Origin: Calliphora vicina
Taxonomy: Eukaryota; Arthropoda; Insecta; Diptera; Calliphoridae
Reading direction: 5' to 3'
NCBI RefSeq assembly: GCF_958450345.1
Contig: NC_088784.1
Span: forward strand, 58,770,247 to 58,834,246
Length of the DNA stretch: 64,000 nt
Shown: piece after piece, positions 34,238 through 44,406 of the stretch
Position numbering within the stretch: the stretch's first letter is position 1
How the letters are laid out: each line of letters opens with the position of its first letter
The notes under the pieces: generated by a model
Database searches by the model: none
Seen by the model: only the letters and a program-made list of their open reading frames with translations
Told to the model about the DNA's origin: nothing
Position numbers and translations under genes: made by a program

Positions 34238-34412
34238 ATTTTAAAACTGATTAATATACAAATTAGTGTAACATCTAGAAAAATGCTCATTTGTCATTAA
34301 TGGCAGTAAAGTAAAAACTTAAAAAATTTGATTTTCTTAGAATAAAACAATTACAACTTTTTGTATAAATATCATTTGCCAGAAATAAGAATTCGAAGGT
34401 AGTTTTTCAATA
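34238..34412 (+). promoter_or_regulatory. Promoter of the 53-aa peptide gene, shared with its paralogue
   Basis: TATAAATA at 34364-34371, 47 nt before the ATG. Upstream, 34238-34306 (aaaactgattaa, acaaattagt, atctagaa, tcattaatggcag) is matched on the minus strand at 41636-41554. The leader (..aataagaattcgaagg..tttttcaatatcaac) is also matched. Confidence 0.65.
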
Positions 34413-34417
34413 TCAAC

Positions 34418-34650
34418 ATGAAATTCGTTACAATTTTCTTAGCAGTTTTAGCTTTTGCAGCTTTAGCAATAGCTCAGGTAATTTATTAAATTCAGTTTTT
34501 TAAACTTGTAGATATTTAGAATAAAAAATCATTTCCTTTTTTCTACAGGACGATACAACTGAAAGTGAAAGTTCTATTGAACAGCCCTCGCCTCGTGGTT
34601 TTCCATTTCCTTTTAGATTCCTAAACAACTTGCCATTTTCATTTTTTTAA
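34418..34650 (+). CDS. Small secreted peptide, 53 aa, 2 exons (paralogue 1)
   Basis: Exon 1 34418-34477 encodes exactly a signal peptide, MKFVTIFLAVLAFAALAIAQ. Donor CAG|GTAATT, acceptor TTTTCTACAG, 71-bp intron. Exon 2 34549-34650 encodes 33 residues: an acidic/serine start DDTTESESSIEQ, then PSPRGFPFPFRFLNNLPFSFF. Stop TAA, then AATAAA at 34709-34714. No cysteine. It is the shorter homologue of the minus-strand gene at 41435-41089: same exon layout, signal and TTESE motif. The phenylalanine/proline-rich tail is reminiscent of short antimicrobial or accessory-gland peptides, but that is only a resemblance and no function is assigned. Confidence 0.75.
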
Positions 34651-34708
34651 TTAATAACAATTATTAATGACATTTCATTCGATGGAAACGAATTATGTCA
34701 TTTATTTA

Positions 34709-34714
34709 AATAAA
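34709..34714 (+). terminator. Poly(A) signal AATAAA of the 53-aa peptide gene
   Basis: Canonical hexamer about 59 nt after the stop codon. Confidence 0.6.
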
Positions 34715-34759
34715 AACTTTAATTAATGCAGATAAATTTACAGTTTTTCAATATTTGTA

Positions 34760-35366
34760 TGTACATATCGAGGGCCTATATTCAAAACATCTATCTTATA
34801 AAACACAACTTTTCAGAAGAGCCAAAAAACTGTGTTTTTTTGCGTATTACTTGAGTTATTAAAATTCGCTATTCTACAATATTTTTTTAAAGCAACTACT
34901 GAATCTCACATATAATTGGTTTTTAAAATTTTGCATTATTGGGGACTTTATGATAGATAGAGGTTTTTGCTTCTCAAAACTATTCAATGTGTATGTATGA
35001 AATTATCAGACCTTAATAAAAATTAATTATTTTGATTTCAGTTATGTCATCTGCAAGTTTTTAACATGATTTATTTTAGATAACGGCTAATAATTCGACA
35101 TTAAATAAAAAATTAACAAAAAACGATGTTAAAAAAAGTTATAGAAAATGTTTCTTTTTTGGCTTTTTTATTTTTTTTGTAGTTTGGTTGGTGTAAATTA
35201 TCGTAAAAATAATGTTATTCCGGTAGTATTACGCCCTTCAAATATTGTAAATTATTTCACTTATTAGGCTGAATTGATAGTGGACTATAGAGGTTTGGTA
35301 TCAAAATTTTATTTATATTTTATGCTATCATGATATCACAGTACGATCATTCTTTACTCGTCCTGT
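34760..35366. other. Unassigned AT-rich DNA
   Basis: No gene or repeat boundary is seen. Confidence 0.4.
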
Positions 35367-35696
35367 GGCCTATTTCACTAAGCTACAAGTTCACAATTAC
35401 AAGTGTTTTTGCCTGTAAAATTGTGAACTTGTGAATAATTGTGTTTCATCAAAATACAATTACAAGTTTGTAGCTACAAGTGAATTTTACAAGTCACAAG
35501 TCTACAAGTCATACTTCTACAAGTGGGTTTGTTTCACTAAACTAAATTTGCACTTGTACACTTGTAGAATTGTAGAAAAAAAGTTTAGGGTCGACGGAGA
35601 CCCTCAGAAAAATTTTACAAGTTACAAGTGAATGATAAATTGAAATAAAATTTGATTTTTAACTATTTTTTAATAAAAATTAGTTAAATTAGTTTG

Positions 35697-35832
35697 GTTA
35701 CCTTAATATAGAAAGGCCCAACTCGTGTTTTTTTAAACCGAATTTTTTTTGCTAAATATGATATATGATTGGACCATTTATCGAAATAATCAAAAATCTG
35801 GGCTTATAAAAATCTGGGCTTTCTATATTAAA
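35697..35832. mobile_element. Small MITE, GTTACCTTAATATAGAAAG ends, copy 2
   Basis: gttaccttaatatagaaagg .. ctttctatattaaagtaac, interior like 28191-28347. Confidence 0.65.
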
Positions 35833-35909
35833 GTAACGATTTATTTATTTTGTTTACTATTAAATAGTTTTCATATATATATACAGAAGTTATGCCACCT
35901 AATTTTAAG

Positions 35910-35970
35910 GCGATTGATGTAGGGTATCATATGGTCGGGCTTCACAGACTATACTTTCATACTTGTTTTT
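35910..35970 (+). mobile_element. Mini-me-like right terminus, family A
   Basis: gtagggtatcatatggtcgg .. cttcacagactatactttcat plus ACTTGTTTT. Only the terminal hairpin part remains. Confidence 0.6.
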
Positions 35971-36099
35971 TTTTGCCTTTGGGAATAGCCACTTTGGAAA
36001 TCTAAACATATATAGACAATTCTAAATTAGTACCCAAAATTGCAAAAGTATTTATTTTTATCAGTCCCCGCACATTTTCCGATAGATTGGGTATAAACA

Positions 36100-36345
36100 A
36101 GTAAGAGAGCTATATTCGGCTATGCCGAATCTTATATACTCTTCACCAAATTATACTTCAAAATACAAATTTTAAATTTTTTTAGGTAATCAAAATTTTT
36201 TTTTTTCCAAAGTTGTTTTTTAATTTTTTTGAAAAAAATATTTTGCGAATTATTTTATTTTTTTTTTAAATTTAAAAAAAAAATGTTTGGTTTTTTATTT
36301 TTTTTTTTGATGAAAAAAAAATTTGGGTTAAAAAATATTTTTTAT
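36100..36345 (-). mobile_element. Mini-me-like element, family C terminus (inverted)
   Basis: AACAAGTAAGAGAGC, hairpin attcggctatgccgaat, ttatatactcttcacc, then alternating A- and T-runs as at 60100-60300. Confidence 0.65.
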
Positions 36346-36780
36346 ATAAGAAATATTATTGAATTATGTTATATTGCGTTTTTATAGGATATTTTAGCAT
36401 TTTGAGTAATAATAAATAAGAATTGTAAAATTAATATCACAATATATATTTACAAGAACTTGTAATTGTAGAAATTGTAGTTTACAAGTGCAAAAGGCTA
36501 CAAGTGTTGTGAAAATTTTAATGAAACACAATTCATCAGCACTTGTTAGAATTAGACTTGTGATTGTAACTTGTAAACTTGTAGAATTGTAGTTTAGTGA
36601 AATAGGCCCCTGGTCTAATGGAAGAAAAAACATTAGTTTGTCATCATTGTAATTATTAAAGAAATCATAATTTAAATATTCTGCATCGAACGCTTTTTTA
36701 CGATCTCATTGTTAATTTTAAGAGTAATCGATTGGCAAGTATGTATATATGTAGATTGATTTTTCAATTTTATCTCTATC

Positions 36781-37033
36781 TTAAGGTTTGACGGTCACAC
36801 ATGACAAATATTTAACGAAAAAGACGTAACCACTTAATAAAATATGTATATTTGAATTCTTTTATTAATTTTACTTTGGATGATTCAAAACAAAAAAAAA
36901 AAATAGTTTTAGTTTATTTGATGCTGTTTGATCTTACAAAACAATTGTAAGAGTAAACACGTCAATCAAATTTGTGCTAAAAAAAGTGGTTACGTTTTTT
37001 TGAGCAAATACTTGCCATGTGTGATCCTACCTT
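36781..37033. repeat. Inverted repeat (~58-bp arms)
   Basis: 36783-36842 (acggtcacacatgacaaata..acgtaaccactt) is matched in inverse by 36975-37033. Possibly a small TIR element. The open frame at 36928-37176 runs across its right arm. Confidence 0.5.
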
Positions 37034-37142
37034 TAGTATGGGCACTATCGCATTACATTTGCATATGGTCTTTCTCTGAGAACTTCTGTTCAACGATTTT
37101 ATTATTTTCCGCAGCAAAATTGGATAGAGCATTAGATAAATA

Positions 37143-37572
37143 TAGTAGAGTTGGACATAATAGTTCTGTTTACTGATTGGTAATTTTTGTTCAGAACAAA
37201 TAAATGAACAAGTTTGTTCTTTTTGTTCAGTTGTTCATTTCTATTCTGTGGTATTTGACTGAACTAAGTGAATGGACAATTGCTCGGTTAATGTCTTTGC
37301 TGTGAACAAAACGAAAATTGACCTATTTATAATAAATGATTTTAATAATGAAGGAAAGAAGAAGGTAATTATATAAAATTCAAACAACATAAATTCCATT
37401 TAAAATCTTTTTCAAAAGATAAGTTTCAAACATCTACAGTAATGTCAAATGACCAAAAGGAATAAAATTAATTAAAAGAACAATAAAGAACAAGATGATT
37501 GAACAACTTCACACTGTTCATTTGACTGAATTGTTCAATTGAACTTGTTCGTTCATGAACAACCCAACTCTA
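37143..37572. mobile_element. hAT-like MITE with 8-bp target duplication
   Basis: Ends TAG TAGAGTTGG .. CCAACTCTA, flanked by GATAAATA at 37135-37142 and 37573-37580. An 8-bp duplication is the hAT hallmark. The interior is AT-rich with many gaacaa / ttgttc words and no ORF. Confidence 0.75.
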
Positions 37573-37580
37573 GATAAATA

Positions 37581-38785
37581 ATGGTTCCGGTTTTTGTAGC
37601 CACAACCATGATGATGACACTTTAACAATTTATTTTTATGCCATGGACATTATATTTTTCAAAAACAAAAAACGTAAAATATTTTCATGGTAATTCAATT
37701 CAGAATTGGCCTTCGCTATTTTAAAAAATGTATAATTCATGTTCAGCATGCAAAATATAGTAAGAAAACATGTATGCAAAAAGAAGTTATTCCAAACAAA
37801 TTTTGAAAACTAATTATTTGAAAAGATAGATGGTTTTGCATTCAGAAAAAATAATTGTGTAATAGAGAACTGACAAAAATGTAAATAAAACAGCAAAAAA
37901 ATAATATGTTTGTTTTAAAATTTACACCATAGATGAGGACTGTTTTACTGAATATTTACCATCAAAAAGCCATTTTAGTGAAAATCAAAGATAGTGGATT
38001 TGAATATAGGCCCTCCATATATAGTATGAATAATGAGCTTTCAAATGTTAGAATTTCAATGAATCACTGCACCTGTTTCATTCCCTATTCATAAATAATA
38101 TTAGAAATGACTTTCAGAATAATATAAAGAATGTCAAAGTTAACCACATTTAGTTTACAAAGCTTTGTTTATTTCACTAACATATCTATAATATCGTAAT
38201 ATTTGGCAACATTTTTTTCTAAAAACATTATTTTATATCTAATAAACTGTAAACTAAGACGTAAGAACTGTTTTTTTTAAAAAAACTTAGTGTTATAATT
38301 ATTAAATATCAGAGCTTCGAATTAATTAATAAAATTAGAGCTTAATTCACTAAAATCTTAATCCGTTCCATAAATCCATTCATAATATTAAATTTTTTAG
38401 ATTCATTCCAAAGCCTTTTTTTAAACTGAATTAAATTTAAAATTAATTAATGACAGAATTTATTCAGACTTTGAATGATTAAATTTTTGTTAAATGAAAT
38501 CATTTACAAAATTAATTGAACAAATTGTCTTAAGCCTTTTTGTACTAGATTTGAATTGAAGAAAAATTTAATCATTTAATAAATTTTTGAAGATATTTTG
38601 TTATGGATTTGAAGAAGAAATTTAAAGAAATTAGAATGATTCAATATGAAATAAATTATATAAATATTGAATTCACTTTTTAAATTTTCATACGAAAAAC
38701 CCCAAATAAATAATAATAATAAGCGGTCTATTATTGCAAGATATAAGCAAAAAACTGTAAAAAACTTTTTACTGTTTTTTGGTGA
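37581..38785. other. Unassigned AT-rich DNA
   Basis: 38260-38700 is rich in gaattaatt and resembles 26860-27060. No gene is seen. Confidence 0.4.
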
Positions 38786-38827
38786 AAAAATAGAGTTCTA
38801 ACTTGTTTTCTATGTATTTTCGTCAGT

Positions 38828-38932
38828 TTTTAATTCCCGGGATTCCCGACAATATATCCCGGGAATCGGGTAGTGATAAATTGGCAAAATTCCCGGGAAA
38901 TTTGTACCTGGAATTCCCGGGATAAAAACCCT
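38828..38932. repeat. CCCGGGAA-rich repeat fragment
   Basis: Palindromic words ttcccgggattcccg and aattcccgggataaaaac repeat four times in 105 bp, a striking GC island in AT-rich DNA. Confidence 0.6.
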
Positions 38933-38937
38933 AGCCG

Positions 38938-38990
38938 CAAATGAAAAATGTAGAAATTACAAACGGAATGACAAACTTAAACATATATAA
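38938..38990 (-). mobile_element. Short family C mini-me-like fragment (inverted)
   Basis: aaatgaaaaatgtagaaatt..acggaatgacaaactta matches 61108-61150. Confidence 0.55.
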
Positions 38991-39396
38991 TACAAAATCT
39001 ATGTATAATTACTAATTTAATGAACAAAAAAATATTTTTTAATGAAATTTGAAATATACATTTCACAATTGGAACAGATGCAGATTTGTGGAGCTCATAA
39101 CTTAAAGCTTTTGTAATTTGGATAAGTAAATTTGAATCATATTTGGCCCTGCTTGATTTTGAATAATTGAAATAAATAATATACAAGATGAATAGTTAAC
39201 AATAAAAATATTTGTACGTTATATTTTCCCATATACTGTACATTAAACTGATAAGAAAATATGAATTAAGTAGCACGAGTATTTATATGTTTTCTATTTC
39301 TATTATTAATTAAATAATTATATAAAAATGTATAAGGTATAATTTTGAATTATTTCTGCCTTAAGACTGTTAAATATTATAAAATTAAATAATAAT

Positions 39397-39950
39397 TATA
39401 CCCTTCACCTTCGTGAGAAAGGTATATATAAGTTTGTCATTCCGTTTGTAATTTCCACAATATTATTTTCCGATCCTATAAAGTATATATATTCTGGATC
39501 CTTATAGATAGCGGAGTCGATTAAGCCATGTCCGTCTGTCTGTTGAAATCAATTTTCTGAAGACCCCAGATATCTTTGATAATTCTATCAGACATGCTTT
39601 CGAGAAGTTTCCTATTTAAAATCAGCAAAATCGGTCCACAAATGGCTGAGATATGAGGAAATAAACAGGACAACCTCGATTTTTGACCTATATATGGATT
39701 ACTAAGTCATTAATATAGACAATATGGATATCTAATGATAGATATATCAACGACCTTTACAACGACATATATAAGACCATAGTAAGTTGGACATACAATG
39801 GGTCAAAATCGTAAAAATATTTTTAACACGAATTTTTTTCAAAAAAAAAAAATTTAAAAACAAACTTTTTTTTTTTTAATTTTAAAAAAAAAATTAAATA
39901 ACAATTCGAATTAAGATTCAGCACAGCCGAATATAGGTCTCTTACTTGTT
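39397..39950 (+). mobile_element. Mini-me-like element, family C, short copy
   Basis: Left hairpin ATACCCTTCACC..GAAAGGTATAT, core 'gatagcggagtcgattaagc', (GTCY)n of only three units (39529-39543), A/T-run block, right hairpin attcagcacagccgaat plus TCTCTTACTTGTT. It is the small-microsatellite counterpart of 59990-61182. Confidence 0.75.
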
Positions 39951-40440
39951 TTATAAATATTTTCGTTCGAAACTAGTTTTTTCATTAGTAATTTTACCTT
40001 CCTTCCTATACAGTATTTTATATACATGATTAATACATCAATATATCCGCAATAGTTCCACTTAGTTTGATATTAAAATTGATCTACAATTGGCTGAGAT
40101 ACTTATAAGCAAAAAACCACAACTAGCTCGTTTTTTTATATATACCTGGATTACTAAGTCATTAATAAAGCCAATATGGATATTTAATGATAAACATTTC
40201 AACGAACAACGAACGACGTGACATTTCAGACCGAGAATGTGTCGAAATCGGGAAAAATATTTTTTAAACCAAAAAAAGTTTTTTTAACATTATTTACATC
40301 CATATTTTTTCCCCTAATAATTTTTGTTTACCAAAATATTGTTACTGTCGATTGTAGTTCTGTTAGTTAAGTTTGAAATTATTTCGGAACTTATTGTGAC
40401 ACGTTATCACTATTTCCCAGGTTGTCGTGAAATAATGGTT
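39951..40440 (+). mobile_element. Diverged family C-like fragment
   Basis: 'acctggattactaagtcattaata' type wording (split in two at 40145-40170) and 'tgtcgaaatcgggaaaaata' parallel the interior of 39397-39950. The ends are not identified. Confidence 0.45.
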
Positions 40441-40452
40441 TTCAATACACTT

Positions 40453-40992
40453 GTTATACCCTACACCACCATAGTGGGGAGGGTATAATGCGTTTGTGCA
40501 GATGTTTGTAACGCCCAAAAATATTGGTCTAACTACCCACCTTAAAGTATACAGATCGACTTAGAACCACTTTCTGAATCGATTAAATCGGAAATCGGTC
40601 CATTATTTCACCTAGCCCCCATACAAATGTTTAATTTATATATGTATCTACACAAATTTCTTATATACAAAATTCATGTCATTTGTTTTTGTTACGATCG
40701 GTCCATAATTAGTCATAGCTTCCATATAGACCCGCTTCCGAAAATCACTATAACGTGCATAAATCTCTTAAAAATGTTGGTATACACAAAAAATTAAACA
40801 TAAATAACTTTCATATAGACATAAATCACACTACCTAATTTCATGGTAATCGGCCCCCATATAAGGCCCACTTCCGAAAATTACTCACGATTATAAGTTA
40901 TTGATATTTTAAAAGAAAAATGTTTTTGCTCATTTACTTAGTGTAGGGTATTATATGGTCGGGCTTGACCGACCATACTTTCTTACCTGTTT
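40453..40992 (+). mobile_element. Mini-me-like element, family A, core partly deleted
   Basis: ttataccctacaccaccata hairpin at the left, right end hairpin gtcgggcttgaccgac plus TTTCTTACCTGTTTT. The (GTCY)n part is missing, while the copy at 43411-44132 keeps it. Confidence 0.75.
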
Positions 40993-41020
40993 TTATTATA
41001 TATTTAAAATTGTTTTTTTT

Positions 41021-41026
41021 TTTATT
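41021..41026 (-). terminator. Poly(A) signal of the 92-aa peptide gene
   Basis: AATAAA on the minus strand, 63 nt after the stop, about 30 bp from the end of the neighbouring mini-me element. Confidence 0.55.
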
Positions 41027-41088
41027 TATAATATGCATTAGAAATTATAATTATTATTCAATTTAACAACTTATCGTAGCAAATAACA

Positions 41089-41435
41089 TCATTCTTCATC
41101 ATTAGGAGGACCAGCAGTAGATGTAGGATTTGATCCGAAATGATTATTTTGAATTAAATCGAATAAAGCTTGTCTTCTGAAAATATTATTGAAAAGAGGA
41201 AAAAAAGGATAAAGTGGTCTCCAGCTTGGAAAGTGAGGGCGGTATCCGGAGGGTCCTTCAGGAACTGCAGGCTCTTCCGAAGAATTTTCACTTTCAGTAG
41301 TCTCTTCCTGTAAATAATAAATATGATTATTTTACTTTATTGTATAAATTCATATATAATAATTAAATAATTTACCTGAGCTTTAACAAAAGCCATTAAA
41401 GCTAAAGCTGCCAAGAAAACTATATAGAATTTCAT
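41089..41435 (-). CDS. Small secreted peptide, 92 aa, 2 exons (paralogue 2)
   Basis: Exon 1 41435-41376 encodes the signal peptide MKFYIVFLAALALMAFVKAQ. Donor CAG|GTAAAT, acceptor ATTTACAG, 68-bp intron. Exon 2 41307-41089 encodes 72 residues: EETTESENSSEEPAVPEG, an aromatic/proline part (YRPHFPSWRPLYPFFPLF), NNIFRRQALFDLIQNN and an acidic tail ending NDEE, then TGA. Signal, intron position, TTESE motif and promoter match the plus-strand gene at 34418. It is 39 residues longer, because paralogue 1 stops after its aromatic part. RR at exon 2 positions 44-45 could be a processing site. Function unknown; no cysteine. Confidence 0.78.
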
Positions 41436-41490
41436 GATGTTAACGTTGATATTCAAAAACGTACTTTGAATTTTATTGTCATGTAAATGT

Positions 41491-41636
41491 TATTTATAGG
41501 TAATATAACTTCAACTTTTTCAATATTATTAAACTCCGTAGTTCATAATTTGTCTGTCATTAATGATAAATGAGTGTTGTTCTAGATATTGAACTAATTT
41601 GTATTTTATTTAATCAGTTTTACAACTGCTGAACAT
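41491..41636 (-). promoter_or_regulatory. Promoter of the 92-aa peptide gene
   Basis: TATAAATA on the minus strand at 41498-41491, about 56 nt before the ATG. The block 41636-41554 (aaaactgattaa, acaaattagt, atctagaa, tcattaatgacag) matches 34238-34306 upstream of the paralogue. Confidence 0.65.
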
Positions 41637-41799
41637 GTCATTGTAATGGATGTTTTTTTCCACTTTTAGACATTAGTTGTGGAATTGAATTATTTTTTTG
41701 TAATATTACAATGATGGCTAAAAATTAAGAACTAAAATGCTAAATAAATACTTAGCAAAACATATATTTATTTCACCCAAAAATACAAAATATTTATAG

Positions 41800-41888
41800 G
41801 ATTGGTTGGCGCTGCATTAACAGTAGGTCAAGCTGTAGTATTTCCAATAAAATCTTATAAAGTATTTTCAAATTCTGATGAAATATAA
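41800..41888 (+). other. Possible exon or gene fragment
   Basis: After tatttatag (possible acceptor) an open frame reads GLVGAALTVGQAVVFPIK, then SYKVFSNSDEI and stop. It looks like a short transmembrane protein tail and less AT-biased than its surroundings. No partner exon was found, so it could be a retrocopy fragment or chance. Confidence 0.25.
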
Positions 41889-42089
41889 ATTATTGTTTAA
41901 TGTACTGGTAAACACATATTTATTCCTTCAATTCAAACACTAACTTATGCATTTACTTCTGTATGTATATTGCAAGTATTTATTACATATGAACATTACA
42001 TTCTGTGTATAGAAATATGTATTTTATTTTTATACATAAATAAATAAATACATTTAAATATGTATTTTGAATGTGAACAAAAGTTTATT

Positions 42090-42430
42090 ACTAAATAACC
42101 TCATAATAATAGGTCATAATGTGTAGTTCATAATATCATCACCATCATCATCGTTTCCATCTTCATCCATGATCATACAAATAATTTCAAATATCAACAA
42201 TTGAACCTCAAGACATTTGGCTTATTAAGAAGCGTGTTGCCAATTGTAAACACCATTCAGTCAGCCAGTTCAGTCCGTCAGTTATACTCATTCATTCCAT
42301 CAGGCATGCAACAGGCAGACAGACAAAAAGAGAGACATTCAGACAGCCAGACCAACAACTGCAAACATAAGAAAATAATACGACAACTACAAAATTTCAT
42401 ATCGATGTGAAGAAGTGGATGTTGTTGACA
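42090..42430. other. Less AT-rich segment with clustered initiator-like motifs
   Basis: At 42255-42292 four Inr-like CAGT words occur in about 35 bp (attcagtcagccagttcagt, ccgtcagtta). The open frame 42201-42410 is not convincing. This may be a promoter/leader of an unseen gene, or simple sequence. Confidence 0.25.
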
Positions 42431-42699
42431 ATGCACAATGGAAACGTTCTTCCCATTTTATTGTTTTTCAAACGAATATCATACCAGCTTTATGTTGATT
42501 TATACCGGAGAATAACATAGAGGCGAGACATAATTGTCAAAACCCTATGTCAGTTGTTTTGCAGCAACAAAACACATGTAAATCTATGTATTTTGTTGTT
42601 GTATCCCACATATAATTTATTTTATTCTTATTTGACTAAACAGTGTGTCTCGTCTCTATCTAGAATTCTCTATGATTTATACTATATTTCTATATATTA

Positions 42700-42960
42700 A
42701 GGTATACGCGGACAAAATTTTAAATTGGTCCGATTTTGCCTACATTTAACGCCAAACATTTCCGATTAACAAAGAATATTTCTCCTTTCTCAAGGCCCTA
42801 TCGTTATAAAGTTATTCTCGGTATTGGATCTTATGTGGGCCAATTATGAACAGATTGTCATAAAACGGAAGTTGTCCTTATATGGGCGCTATTACTAATT
42901 ATTTACCGATCATCATAAAACTAGGTTGAATTTATAAAATTTCATATACCTAAATAATAA
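42700..42960. mobile_element. Old mini-me-like interior fragment
   Basis: 'caaggccctatcgtt', 'ttatgtgggccaattatgaa' and 'ccgatcatcataaaac' parallel 28440-29230 and the family A interior. Confidence 0.4.
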
Positions 42961-43410
42961 CCCTGTTCTAGTTGAAACAAGTATTTTTAGGTAAACAAAA
43001 ATTAATTTTTTATTTTTTTTCGAAATGAAAAAATTAAAATTATTTTTAAGTAAGGCTTAATATTTTTTTAATCTGCGCATTCGTTTTAGAAATATTTCCA
43101 ATTTCTTTCCGCATTTTCCAATTTTTTATGCCGTTTTAAAAAACTAAAATTTCGAAATTTTGCTAAAAAATATTTTTTTTATCAAAAAAAATCTATATTT
43201 CTAAGTTAAGTCTTATTTAAAGGTAATTTTATTGCGGAATTTCCGTTTTTTCAGTTTATTCAATAAATTATACCGTTTTTGAGTTACGCGAATATATGTT
43301 GTGTAACCTCCTCCATTTTTGAAATAACGGTATATCTCGAAACGGTTAGCACCACTGAACTCAACGTACTCGAATTAGTTTAACCAACCGGGTGCCCTGC
43401 TTGACAGTTT

Positions 43411-44132
43411 TTATACCCTACACAACCATAGTGGGGAGGATATTATGCGTTTCTGCAGATGTGGGTAACGCCCAAAAATATTGGTCTAACCTTAAAGTAT
43501 ATACCTTAAAGTATACCGATCGACTTAGAATCACTTTCTGAGTCGATTAAACAATGTCCGTCCGTACGTCTGGCTGGCTGTCCATGTAAACCTTGTGCGC
43601 AGAGTACAGGTCGCAATTTTGAAGATATTTTGATAAAATTTGGTACATATAATTTTTTCGGTCCAAGGAAGAAGCCTATTGAAACTGGCTGAAATCGGTC
43701 CATTATTTCACCTAGCCCCCATACAAATGTCATAAATGTTTAATTTATATTATATCTACACAAATTTCGCTCCAAATAAGTTTTATATATACAAAGTTCA
43801 TGTCACCAAATTTTGTAAAGATCGGTCCAAAATTAGTCATAGCTCCCATATAGACCCGCTTCCGAAAATCACTTTAACGTGCATAAATCGCTTAAAAATG
43901 TTGGTATACTCACAAAATTCAACATAAATAACTTTCATATAGACATAAATCAAATGACTTAATGTCATGGTGATCGGTCCATAATTGGTAAAAGCTCCCA
44001 TATAAGGCCCACTTCCGAAAATCACTCACGAATGTAAATTATTGATATTTTAAAAGAAAAATATTTTTACTCATTTACTTGGTGTAGGGTATTATATGGT
44101 CGGGCTTGACCGACCATACTTTCTTACTTGTT
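43411..44132 (+). mobile_element. Mini-me-like element, family A, most complete copy (722 bp)
   Basis: Left hairpin ATACCCTACACAACC..GGAGGATATTA, core with gagtcgattaaacaatg, (GTCY)n at 43556-43580, a 150-bp interior module present twice with 'agctcccatata', right hairpin gtcgggcttgaccgac, terminus TTTCTTACTTGTTT. Open frames on both strands (43506-44025) are incidental. Confidence 0.8.
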
Positions 44133-44406
44133 TATACTATGTTTCTTCACTTGAGGTTAAAAAGGTTGATCCAAACGTATTAACTTATTATTATTTATAT
44201 AAATTTTTAAATTTCATACGTCCTAATGGGAATTTCAATTATAAATAGCTGAATTAGATACAATTTTTTGTACATTTGAAATAAAATATCTTCTGCGTAA
44301 ACTAGTCTTACTAACAATTGTTATATTATTTCATAAGTTATACCATCATATTTAGGTGGTGGGTATTTAAGATTCGTCACGGCCGAATATAGTACTCTTA
44401 CTTGTT
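44133..44406 (+). mobile_element. Mini-me-like right end, family B
   Basis: Closely matches 6465-6744 ('tactatgtttcttcacttga', 'ataaaatatcttctgcgtaa') to the terminal hairpin and ACTCTTACTTGTT. It directly abuts the family A copy. Confidence 0.75.

Larger units (their letters stand above)
35367..36608. mobile_element. TIR element rich in 'acaagt', with nested insertions
   Basis: Left GGCCTATTTCACTAAG followed by tacaagttcacaattacaag. Right inverse CTTGTAGAATTG..TTAGTGAAATAGGCC. The word acaagt / acttgt is repeated many times near both ends. The middle carries a MITE (35697-35832), a mini-me right end (35910-35970) and a family C left portion (36100-36345). Confidence 0.6.

Noticed and set aside
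43506..44025. ORFs of 62-75 codons on both strands
   Set aside because: Same non-coding family A repeat gives near-identical frames at 17889-18517.
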